A stretch of 7,263 nucleotides of DNA from Chloroflexota bacterium (GTDB taxonomy: Bacteria; Chloroflexota; Limnocylindria; Limnocylindrales; CSP1-4). This document shows, one piece after another, positions 1 to 6,231 of the stretch. The notes under the pieces are model-generated. The model had not been told where the DNA came from and did no database searches. It worked only from the letters and a program-made list of their open reading frames with translations. The DNA lies in the NCBI GenBank assembly GCA_003158495.1, contig PMJT01000014.1, positions 12,002 through 19,264 on the forward strand, given 5' to 3'. Made by a program: the position numbers and the translations under genes. Position 1 is the stretch's first letter. Each line of letters starts with the position of its first letter.

Positions 1-10
1 CTGGCGTAGC

Positions 11-15
11 GGAGG
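11..15 (+). promoter_or_regulatory. Ribosome binding site of ligA
   Basis: A consensus GGAGG lies 7 nt before the ATG at 23, a standard Shine-Dalgarno spacing, and it decides the ligA start. A TAG at 7-9 could be the stop of an upstream gene, but too little sequence is present to say. If it is, ligA would follow that gene at a distance of 13 nt and probably be cotranscribed with it. Confidence 0.8.
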
Positions 16-22
16 GCGAGCG

Positions 23-2188
23 ATGACCGAGTCGATCGAGGGTGCGGTCGGTCTACCGGTTGCGGCCGAAGCCGTCGAGGCGGCTCGAACTCTGGGTGAG
101 GCCGGTGCGCTGGCCCGGCGCGACGAGCTCGTGCCGGCGATCCGCCGCGCCAACGAGCAGTACTACGTGGCCGATGCTCCAGCGTTGACCGACGCCGAAT
201 ACGACCGGCTGATGCGCGAGCTCGTGGCAATCGAGACTGCCTTCCCGGGGCTCGTTACGGCCGACTCTCCGACCCAGCGCGTCGGCGCCGCCCCGACCGG
301 GGCGTTCGGCGAGGTCGTCCACGGCCGGCCGATGCTCTCGCTCGGGAACGTCTTCGACGAGGACGAGCTGCGCGGATTCGACGCCCGAGTGCGGCGGGGT
401 CTGGGCCTCGCACCCGCCCCGGAAGACGCGCCGGAGCTGCGATATGTTGCCGAACTCAAGATCGACGGGCTGGCCATCTCGCTCCGCTACGAGCGCGGGC
501 GCTTCGTCCAGGGCGCCACACGCGGCGACGGCACGACCGGCGAGGACGTCACAGCCAATCTGAAGACCGTCTCCGTCCTGCCCGCGCGGCTCCGCGAGCC
601 CGTCTCGGTCGAGGTACGCGGCGAGGTCTACATGCCAAAGGCCGAGTTCGCGCGCATCAACGCCGAGCGCGAGGAAGCCGGGCTGCCCACGTACGCCAAT
701 CCCCGAAACAGCGGCGCAGGATCACTTCGCCAGCAGGACGCCCGCGTGACGGCCTCGCGGCGACTTTCATCGTGGTCGTACCAGCTGATCGAAGACGGGG
801 CCGACGGTCGCCCGTCGGTCGCCAGCCAATCCGAAGCCCTGGCCCGGCTCTCGGCACTGGGCTTTCCGGTAAACCCGGACCGCTCCGAGAGCCTCGACAT
901 CGACGGCGTGATCGCCTTCCTGGAGACCTGGAGTGAGAAGCGGCACGACCTGCCGTACGAGACGGACGGCGTGGTCGTCAAGGTCGATCGCTACGACCAG
1001 CAGGCCCGGCTCGGGATGGTCGCGCGGGCGCCGCGTTGGGCGATCGCGTACAAGTTCCCACCGGAGCAGGTCGAAACAGTCCTGGAGGACATCGTTCCGT
1101 ATGTCGGCCGGACCGGGACGCTGACGCCGGTGGCGCACATGCGGCCGGCAAAGGTGGCCGGATCCACGGTGGCGCGTGCCACGCTCCACAACCTCGACGA
1201 AGTGCGGCGCAAGGATCTCCGGATCGGCGACTGGATCGTGCTGCAGAAGGCGGGCGACGTCATTCCGGAGGTCGTGCGCTCCATTCCCGAGCGCCGGACC
1301 GGGGCCGAGCGAGAGTTCGACATGCCGGCCGCCTGCCCCGTGTGCGGCACGGCCGTGGTTCGCGATGAGGGCGCGGTCCGTCACTACTGTCCCAACCCGC
1401 AATGCCCGGCCCGGCTCTCGCAGGAGTTCGCCCATTTCGCCGGCCGGGGCGGGATGGATATCGAGGGCGCAGGCTGGGCGGTCCTCGAGCAGCTGCTGGA
1501 GCGCGGCCTGGTCAGGACCCGGGGCGATTTCTACCGACTGTCCGTGGACGACCTCGAGAGCCTCGATCGGTTCGCCCGAAAGAGCGCCGAGAACCTCAAG
1601 GCATCGATCGACAAGTCGCGCCGGCGACCCCTGGCGCGGGTGCTCAATTCACTCGGCATTCCCCAGGTGGGCGAGTCGACGGCGATCGACCTGGCCAGCT
1701 GGGTCGTTTCCCGCTGGCCGGCGGAGGGAATTGAGGCGGGGGAGTGGTTTGGCACCGTGGCGCGGGAGCTGCCCAGTGTCACGGCGCAGGAACTGCGCGA
1801 GGTGCCCGGGATCGGCCCCGTGGTCGCCGCGGCGATCGCCCGCTACTTTGCCGCGCCCGAAACGGCCGCCGTGCTGTCGGATCTCGTTGACGCGGGCGTC
1901 GTTGCCGTGCCGCCAGCCGTCCGAGTGGCTCCGGGGAATGGAGACACCGGTCCGCTTGCCGGCAAGACGCTCGTGGTCACCGGCTCGCTCGCCGGCTTCG
2001 ACCGAGCGCAGGCCGAGGAGGCGATCCGCGCGGCCGGCGGCAAAGCCGCGGGCTCGGTCAGCAGGAACACCTCGTACCTGGTTGCCGGCGAGAGCGCCGG
2101 CTCCAAGCTGGCCAGGGCCACGGAACTCGGAGTTCCAGTGGTCGACGAGGACGGCTTCCGCCGGCTGCTCGCAGGCGACGAGCCGTAG
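23..2188 (+). CDS. ligA: NAD+-dependent DNA ligase LigA
   Basis: LigA seals nicks in duplex DNA during replication and repair, using NAD+ to adenylate an active-site lysine. The 721-residue protein shows the whole family architecture. Domain Ia is at about 35-95 (YYVADAPALTDAEYDRLMRE at 47-66). The adenylation domain carries the KIDG motif with catalytic K146, followed by the TRGDGTTGEDVT segment at 166-177. The OB fold is at about 350-430. A four-cysteine zinc finger uses C438, C441, C456 and C461. A helix-hairpin-helix region covers about 500-610 (VPGIGPVVAAAIARYF at 594-609). A C-terminal BRCT domain lies at about 643-718. All key residues are present and no frame break is seen. It is about 50 residues longer than E. 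coli LigA (671 aa); roughly half of this is an Ala/Glu-rich N-terminal extension of about 25 residues, and a Pro/Ala-rich stretch lies before the KIDG motif. The ATG at 23 is supported by a strong ribosome binding site. Confidence 0.98.
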   Translation: MTESIEGAVGLPVAAEAVEAARTLGEAGALARRDELVPAIRRANEQYYVADAPALTDAEYDRLMRELVAIETAFPGLVTADSPTQRVGAAPTGAFGEVVHGRPMLSLGNVFDEDELRGFDARVRRGLGLAPAPEDAPELRYVAELKIDGLAISLRYERGRFVQGATRGDGTTGEDVTANLKTVSVLPARLREPVSVEVRGEVYMPKAEFARINAEREEAGLPTYANPRNSGAGSLRQQDARVTASRRLSSWSYQLIEDGADGRPSVASQSEALARLSALGFPVNPDRSESLDIDGVIAFLETWSEKRHDLPYETDGVVVKVDRYDQQARLGMVARAPRWAIAYKFPPEQVETVLEDIVPYVGRTGTLTPVAHMRPAKVAGSTVARATLHNLDEVRRKDLRIGDWIVLQKAGDVIPEVVRSIPERRTGAEREFDMPAACPVCGTAVVRDEGAVRHYCPNPQCPARLSQEFAHFAGRGGMDIEGAGWAVLEQLLERGLVRTRGDFYRLSVDDLESLDRFARKSAENLKASIDKSRRRPLARVLNSLGIPQVGESTAIDLASWVVSRWPAEGIEAGEWFGTVARELPSVTAQELREVPGIGPVVAAAIARYFAAPETAAVLSDLVDAGVVAVPPAVRVAPGNGDTGPLAGKTLVVTGSLAGFDRAQAEEAIRAAGGKAAGSVSRNTSYLVAGESAGSKLARATELGVPVVDEDGFRRLLAGDEP

Positions 2189-2263
2189 AGCGCGGCCTGC
2201 ATGGCCCCGATGCCTGGCCAGGTGTCTCGGGCGTTCGCGTGCGTTTCGGCCGTGTCGAGCGTG

Positions 2264-2269
2264 TACGGT
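2264..2269 (+). promoter_or_regulatory. Possible -10 box of a leaderless sigma-gene transcript
   Basis: TACGGT fits the TANNNT -10 pattern and ends 5 nt before the ATG at 2275. That would place the transcription start at or next to the start codon. No Shine-Dalgarno sequence precedes either ATG (2275 or 2278), which agrees with a leaderless mRNA. There is no convincing -35 box about 17 nt upstream, so the call is weak. Confidence 0.3.
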
Positions 2270-2274
2270 TGTGC

Positions 2275-2820
2275 ATGATGCCACTCGACCTTTCCGCGTC
2301 GAAGACTGCTGCCGAGCCGACCCGGCATCGGGTTGATGGTTCCGCGGCAACCGTTGCCGCCGATGCGCGAGTCTTCGAGGCAGCCTACGACCAGGCATGG
2401 CTGCCTGTGTTCCGATTCGCCCTTGCCTGGACCAACGACTGGGCCGCGGCCGAGGACCTGGCCCAGGAGGCGTTCCTGCGGCTCTGGAACCGGCGCGACA
2501 CGGTCGACTGGAGTGAGCCGGTGCTGCCCTGGCTCCTCGTTACAACCCGGCGAAGTGCCACGGATCGCTTCAGGCGGCTTCGGCGAAGCCTCACCTTCGG
2601 GGTGCCCGTCGCCACGGCGCCGGACAGCGACGCGCGGCTGGAATGGCTCGACCTGCGCGCCGGATTTGGTCGACTGTCGCCCTTGGAGCGTTCGGCGCTC
2701 GTCCTCACGGTCGTCGAGGATCTCGACGCCGCCGCCGCCGGGGAGATTCTCGGGATCGAGGCCAACGCGGTCCGGTCGGCGGCGAGTCGCGGACGGCAGA
2801 AACTGCGAGGCGAACGATGA
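2275..2820 (+). CDS. RNA polymerase ECF-type sigma factor (sigma-70 family)
   Basis: This is a 181-residue extracytoplasmic-function sigma factor, expected to direct RNA polymerase to a small regulon. Region 2 is at about 33-104. It includes the core-binding segment DLAQEAFLRLW (61-71) and the aromatic/basic stretch WLLVTTRRSATDRFRR (86-101) that contacts and melts the -10 element. A linker of about 20 residues leads to region 4 at about 124-178, with LSPLERSALVLTVVEDLDAA (134-153) and a helix-turn-helix ending AVRSAASRGRQKLR. Length and two-domain layout are typical of ECF factors. I chose the ATG at 2275. A GTG at 2239 would add 12 residues (MRFGRVERVRLC) that look non-homologous and have no ribosome binding site, and the ATG at 2278 is equally possible. 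The stop overlaps the start of the next gene, a membrane propeller protein, which points to a sigma/regulator pair. The ECF subgroup cannot be named from sequence alone. Confidence 0.93.
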   Translation: MMPLDLSASKTAAEPTRHRVDGSAATVAADARVFEAAYDQAWLPVFRFALAWTNDWAAAEDLAQEAFLRLWNRRDTVDWSEPVLPWLLVTTRRSATDRFRRLRRSLTFGVPVATAPDSDARLEWLDLRAGFGRLSPLERSALVLTVVEDLDAAAAGEILGIEANAVRSAASRGRQKLRGER

Positions 2821-4205
2821 AGCCGGGCCGCGACGACGTTACCCGTGACGATGCGCTGTTGCGACGCTGGGATGGCGTGACGGCCCGAGCCGCCCGCCCG
2901 CCTTCATCCGACCTGCTTGCCCGGAGCCGCCTCGCGACGAGTGGCCGAGGCCAGTTTGTCGCGGCGGCCGCAGCGCTGCTTGTGATCGCCGTGGGAACGG
3001 CAGGCGTAGGGGTGTGGATCTCGTTCCGAAACGGTCCGATCGCCGGGGGTTCCGCAAGCCCGAGTTCGACCCCGTCGGCTGCGAGCGCTCTGCCCAGCGC
3101 AACTGAGCCACCGATTGCCTCCGAGGCGCCGACGGCCACGCCCAACCCATTGGCCCTGGTTTTGGTCGCGCTCCGCCAGTACGAATACGTTGTGGAAGTC
3201 CATCGGATCGGGGCCGGAGGCTGGGTTCTGACGAGTGAGCGACTTATGCTGAGCGACGGAACGAGCTGGCGCCAGTGTCTCGATCGACCCATGCCTGGGC
3301 CGGGCACCTCCGGCCCGTGGACGCCGAATACAGCCGCGGTCGTCGACGTCGCCACGATTCGCGTCTTTGCCGCGGCGGATATGTTGCTGAGTACGGACGC
3401 TTGTGCGACGTGGAGCGACGTCTCACTCCCGATAGCGCCGACCGGGGTCTCATTCGGGACCATGCAGATCGGGTTCATCGCTGCGGCTGTCGGCTCGAAT
3501 AACCTTTCTGCAGGGATCTACCGGACGGCCGACGGCGGCGCCCATTGGGTCGCGATGCCAACGGTTAAGTCGGTCACCCGAATGCCGCTCGCGAATCTGA
3601 GGCTCGCCTTTGCCGATGCCGACCACGGCTGGCTGACCGACGGACAGACGCTGTGGTCCACATCGAACGGCGCGCGTTCCTGGAACGCCACGCACCTGCC
3701 CGTACCGATCTCGGTCAGCGGTTCCTTTGATAGCGTCCAGGTGCCGGTCGTCGGCCCGGCCGCCGAGGCCACGGTCGTCGCCAAGTACGACCGCGCCCCG
3801 GGAATGGACGGCGTCTCCGGGCAGCTGGTCTTCTATCGCACTGCAGACATGGGCGCGCACTGGACGGCACCCGCCGTAGTTGCCGACCCGGGGATGTTGA
3901 TGACGGCCGTCGTGAACTCGACCACGTGGGTAGTGGCAGATCCCGAGACAGGCTCGAGCGTTCGGGCCACCACGGATGGCGGCAAGACCTGGCATACGAC
4001 CGCCGTGAGTCAACGCTGGCCGTTCAGGGCGAGCTCGATGAGCTTTGCCGACCCGACCCACGGCTGGCTCATCGTCGACGAGCCCGAGCCCCCGTGCCCG
4101 CAGGTGTCTGGAGCCTATACCGTTTGCGATTACGCCTTTTCCCCGCCCCAGCATCTTGTGGCCACCGACGACGGCGGCGCCACGTGGCACACCGTTCTGC
4201 CCTGA
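2817..4205 (+). CDS. Membrane-anchored Ycf48/BNR-like beta-propeller protein, putative regulator of the ECF sigma factor
   Basis: The 462-residue product has three parts. A charged N-terminal segment (1-46) is presumably cytoplasmic, since Arg residues precede the membrane helix. One transmembrane helix spans about 47-70 (AAAAALLVIAVGTAGVGVWI). A Ser/Thr/Pro/Ala-rich linker (71-112) leads to an extracytoplasmic propeller (about 113-462). Seven Asp-box-like motifs end in W151, W199, W244, W289, W349, W392 and W457; clear examples are RTADGGAHW (236-244), ATTDGGKTW (384-392) and ATDDGGATW (449-457). Two blades carry ADADHGW and ADPTHGW, as in Ycf48-like and sialidase-like propellers. C427 and C437 could form a disulfide. 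The ATG overlaps the sigma stop (ATGA), so the two genes are probably translationally coupled. The same frame is open upstream to 2643, but that stretch only shadows the sigma gene. By position and topology this could be an anti-sigma or sensor protein, but the cytoplasmic part is short and has no HxxxCxxC zinc motif, so that role is inference. Catalytic activity is not indicated. Confidence 0.88.
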   Translation: MKPGRDDVTRDDALLRRWDGVTARAARPPSSDLLARSRLATSGRGQFVAAAAALLVIAVGTAGVGVWISFRNGPIAGGSASPSSTPSAASALPSATEPPIASEAPTATPNPLALVLVALRQYEYVVEVHRIGAGGWVLTSERLMLSDGTSWRQCLDRPMPGPGTSGPWTPNTAAVVDVATIRVFAAADMLLSTDACATWSDVSLPIAPTGVSFGTMQIGFIAAAVGSNNLSAGIYRTADGGAHWVAMPTVKSVTRMPLANLRLAFADADHGWLTDGQTLWSTSNGARSWNATHLPVPISVSGSFDSVQVPVVGPAAEATVVAKYDRAPGMDGVSGQLVFYRTADMGAHWTAPAVVADPGMLMTAVVNSTTWVVADPETGSSVRATTDGGKTWHTTAVSQRWPFRASSMSFADPTHGWLIVDEPEPPCPQVSGAYTVCDYAFSPPQHLVATDDGGATWHTVLP

Positions 4206-4207
4206 CC

Positions 4208-4241
4208 GGCCCGATCAACCCATGGCCGAGCTCATCGGGCC
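4208..4241. terminator. Probable bidirectional terminator hairpin between convergent genes
   Basis: GGCCCGAT (4208-4215) and ATCGGGCC (4234-4241) form a perfect 8-bp inverted repeat with an 18-nt loop. It begins 2 nt after the stop of the propeller gene and lies at the 3' end of the convergent acetyltransferase transcripts. There is no T-tract on either side, so intrinsic termination is not assured; it may act as a 3'-end stabilising stem or with Rho. Confidence 0.5.
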
Positions 4242-4373
4242 CCAGATCCAGTCCGGGCGCCACGGCACGTCTGGGCCGAGGATCAGCCGCGGCCCCTGCC
4301 ACGTCTCGTTCCAGCCTCTCGACCGCAGCTCCCGCCACGCAGCCGCGTGGGGATCGGGGATGCCCGCCCTGAC
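4215..4373 (-). pseudogene. Frameshifted remnant of the C-terminal domain of the downstream GNAT acetyltransferase
   Basis: Beyond the stop of the one-domain GNAT, in another minus-strand frame, 52 codons align without gaps to the last 52 residues (228-279) of the neighbouring two-domain GNAT. By hand I count 19 identities, including an initial VRA, GW, PR, PW, IW and the final G. Both reading frames end at the same alignment position. Only 5 of the 52 codons end in A or T, as expected for a recently functional gene in this genome. The region equivalent to residues 131-227 of the paralogue (about 291 nt) is replaced by 44 nt (4374-4417). The net loss of about 247 nt is not a multiple of three, which explains the frame change. 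The domain is therefore partly deleted and untranslated. An assembly deletion is the main alternative. Confidence 0.72.
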
Positions 4374-4390
4374 GTCGGCTCCGGCAGGGA

Positions 4391-4828
4391 TCACATGGCG
4401 GTGCACGCCAGGTGGCCGGCCTGGAGCTGATGGTAGGTCGCGGCAAGTCGGAAGCCCATGCGCTCGTACATCGGCCGCCCGTCGTCCGTGGCTTCGAGCG
4501 AGAGCGTCGTGCATCCGGCCGCCCGGAGGCGCCGGCACAGATCGTTGGTGATTGCCTGGCCGATGCCGCGCCGCCTGAACCCGGCGTCGACGGCTATGGC
4601 GCCGAGCCATCCCACCGGACCTTGCACTGTCGCCAGGCCCGTGCCCACGACGCGGCCCTCCACGACCGCCACGATCGGCTGGCACGTGGATATACGAAAG
4701 ACGAAATCGTAGAAGCGGCGCCGGTTGCGCCAGCCCTGTGCCAGCGCGAGCGCTATCGCGACCTCCGCTTCGGACGGGGCCATGTCTCGGATTTCCAGGC
4801 CCGGGACCGGCCAGGCGGCTTCGTCCAT
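4391..4828 (-). CDS. GNAT-family N-acetyltransferase, single domain (truncated paralogue)
   Basis: This 145-residue protein has one GNAT fold, which transfers an acetyl group from acetyl-CoA to an amine; the substrate cannot be told. The acetyl-CoA pyrophosphate loop reads R85-R-R-G88-I-G90, matching the Q/R-x-x-G-x-G/A signature. It follows the beta4 strand WLGAIAVD (74-81), and the later motif YERMGF (121-126) is present. Residues 11-137 align without gaps to residues 4-130 of the gene just upstream, with about 54 of 127 identities by hand count, so the two are tandem paralogues. Unlike that gene, it stops soon after the first domain, and the rest of its second domain survives only as the frameshifted fragment downstream. 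The start is 4 nt past the upstream stop with no ribosome binding site, so translation is probably coupled. The remaining domain looks intact and may be functional, or it may be on its way to becoming a pseudogene. Confidence 0.87.
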   Translation of the reverse strand: MDEAAWPVPGLEIRDMAPSEAEVAIALALAQGWRNRRRFYDFVFRISTCQPIVAVVEGRVVGTGLATVQGPVGWLGAIAVDAGFRRRGIGQAITNDLCRRLRAAGCTTLSLEATDDGRPMYERMGFRLAATYHQLQAGHLACTAM

Positions 4829-4832
4829 CGAC

Positions 4833-5672
4833 TCAACCGAAGGCGAAGCCGAGGAGGCTCCATATCAGCGCCGGCTCCCACGGGATCGGCTCGCCGCGCA
4901 ACATCCGTGGAACGGTGAATGTCGCGCTCCAGCCCAGCCGCTCCAGATAGCGCTGAGCCGGGTCGTTTCCCTTGACCACGGCCGCTCGCACAGTCTTCGT
5001 CCGTCCCTTGCCCAGGTGGCGAAGCAGATCCAACAGGCAGGCGGCGTCCTGCGGGTCCGGCGCTATCAGCGCCGCGGACTGCGGCATGACCTGGATCAGG
5101 AAGCCGTGCAGCTCGTCGTTGGCTTCGAGGAGCCAGCCGCTCTCGTAAAGCCGACCCAGGATGCCGCGCCGGTCCTCGCCTGTCGCTCGGAAGTCGAGTC
5201 GACCGACCTGATCTATGTCTTCGCGTCGCATCGGGCGGAGAGAGGTTCCGGGCGGGGGAACGGGGGCGGCGTCGCTCGGCAGCGCTTCCATGATCTGGTA
5301 CCAGGCGTCGACCCGGAAACCCATCGTGTCGTAGAGCGGCTTGCCGTACTCCGATGCGATGAGGGCCTGCGTAGTGCACCCGGCACCGTCGATCAGGGCG
5401 CAGACGGCGTCCGTGATCTCGCGGCCGAAGCCCCGGCTGCGCATCGCCGGGTCGACGAATATGGTGCCGACCCAGCCGACGGGCCCGTCGAACGTGGCCA
5501 TCCCCGTGGCCGCGAGGCGCCCTTCGTGGAACCCGACCAGCTGGCGGCAGCATGGGTTGGCGAGCAGAGCCTCGAGGTACGACCGCCGCTCGTTCCAGCC
5601 ACCCGACTGGAGCATTGCGACCGCGGCATCGGTGTCCGCCGCCGTCATATCCCGGATCTCGAGCTGGGTCAT
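4833..5672 (-). CDS. Two-domain GNAT acetyltransferase, YitH-like
   Basis: The 279-residue product begins with a GNAT domain (about 4-130). Its acetyl-CoA loop reads R78-S-R-G81-F-G83 after the strand WVGTIFVD (67-74), with YDTMGF at 114-119. A Pro-rich linker (about 131-142) leads to a second GNAT-like domain (about 143-279) that starts with TSLRPMRREDIDQVGRLD. This layout matches proteins related to B. subtilis YitH, whose C-terminal half is the Acetyltransf_18 type. The substrate is unknown. TGGAGG sits 3 nt before the ATG at 5672, a short but usable spacing. The next gene on this strand is a paralogue of the first domain, 4 nt away, so the two form an operon, divergent from gatC and convergent with the propeller gene. 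Confidence 0.9.
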   Translation of the reverse strand: MTQLEIRDMTAADTDAAVAMLQSGGWNERRSYLEALLANPCCRQLVGFHEGRLAATGMATFDGPVGWVGTIFVDPAMRSRGFGREITDAVCALIDGAGCTTQALIASEYGKPLYDTMGFRVDAWYQIMEALPSDAAPVPPPGTSLRPMRREDIDQVGRLDFRATGEDRRGILGRLYESGWLLEANDELHGFLIQVMPQSAALIAPDPQDAACLLDLLRHLGKGRTKTVRAAVVKGNDPAQRYLERLGWSATFTVPRMLRGEPIPWEPALIWSLLGFAFG

Positions 5673-5705
5673 GGGCCTCCAGGGGGTTGCCTGCGGATGC
5701 CCTCC

Positions 5706-5711
5706 ACTGTA
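5706..5711 (-). promoter_or_regulatory. Candidate -10 box for the acetyltransferase pair
   Basis: On the minus strand this reads TACAGT, matching TATAAT at four positions, and it lies 33 nt upstream of the ATG at 5672. No good TTGACA-like -35 is visible at 16-19 nt from it, so this is only a candidate. Confidence 0.3.
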
Positions 5712-5751
5712 CGCAAATGGGCGGGTCTCCGCGACAGAGAACGCGGCCAGG

Positions 5752-5791
5752 GGCCCCGGGGAGCCGCCGCATCTCCGGGCGGACCGGGGCC
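5752..5791. other. Strong GC hairpin in the divergent intergenic region
   Basis: GGCCCCGG (5752-5759) pairs perfectly with CCGGGGCC (5784-5791). Inside it, CCGCC (5764-5768) can pair with GGCGG (5778-5782) around a 9-nt loop, giving 13 G-C pairs in all. It lies between the start of the divergent acetyltransferase gene and gatC. There is no T-tract, so it does not look like an intrinsic terminator. It could be a leader structure or an extruding dyad; chance is possible in DNA this GC-rich. Confidence 0.4.
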
Positions 5792-5823
5792 AGTAGGTAC
5801 CGCTACGGCAACCATCCGCATCG

Positions 5824-5853
5824 TTGGCTCATCATCTGGTACCTTCCCATAGG
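5824..5853 (+). promoter_or_regulatory. Candidate gatC promoter
   Basis: TTGGCT (5824-5829; 4 of 6 to TTGACA) is followed after 18 nt by CATAGG (5848-5853; 3 of 6 to TATAAT). It ends 46 nt before the gatC start. The match is weak, but it lies in the most AT-rich part of the spacer and has the right orientation. Confidence 0.3.
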
Positions 5854-5899
5854 CCTTTGCGCCGATTTCTCGCCGGAAAGCATCACTCGCAGGTAAAGC

Positions 5900-6229
<330 letters not shown>

Positions 6230-6231
6230 AC

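Noticed and set aside
2171..2222. Possible ligA terminator: GCAGGC/GCCTGC (2171-2200) and the palindrome CCTGGCCAGG (2213-2222)
   Set aside because: The first stem is only 6 bp and begins inside the ligA coding region; the second has no loop. Neither has a T-tract, so I do not call a terminator.
1176..2336. Plus-strand open frame of 386 codons within ligA
   Set aside because: It is a Ser/Arg/Pro-rich shadow in an alternative frame of ligA with no domain signal.
2643..2816. In-frame upstream extension of the propeller gene (58 extra residues, Arg-rich)
   Set aside because: It lies wholly over sigma region 4 in another frame, has a low-complexity Arg-rich composition typical of shadow frames, and the ATG at 2817 overlapping the sigma stop is the natural coupled start.
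5291..5302. Third copy of ATCTGGTACC within the acetyltransferase gene, similar to 5834-5843
   Set aside because: It encodes conserved residues of the enzyme (WYQI on the minus strand) and is best explained by chance, not as a third operator.
4725..5852. Plus-strand open frame of 375 codons opposite the two-domain acetyltransferase
   Set aside because: The minus strand carries an unmistakable GNAT protein with a ribosome binding site; the plus-strand product has no recognisable motif.
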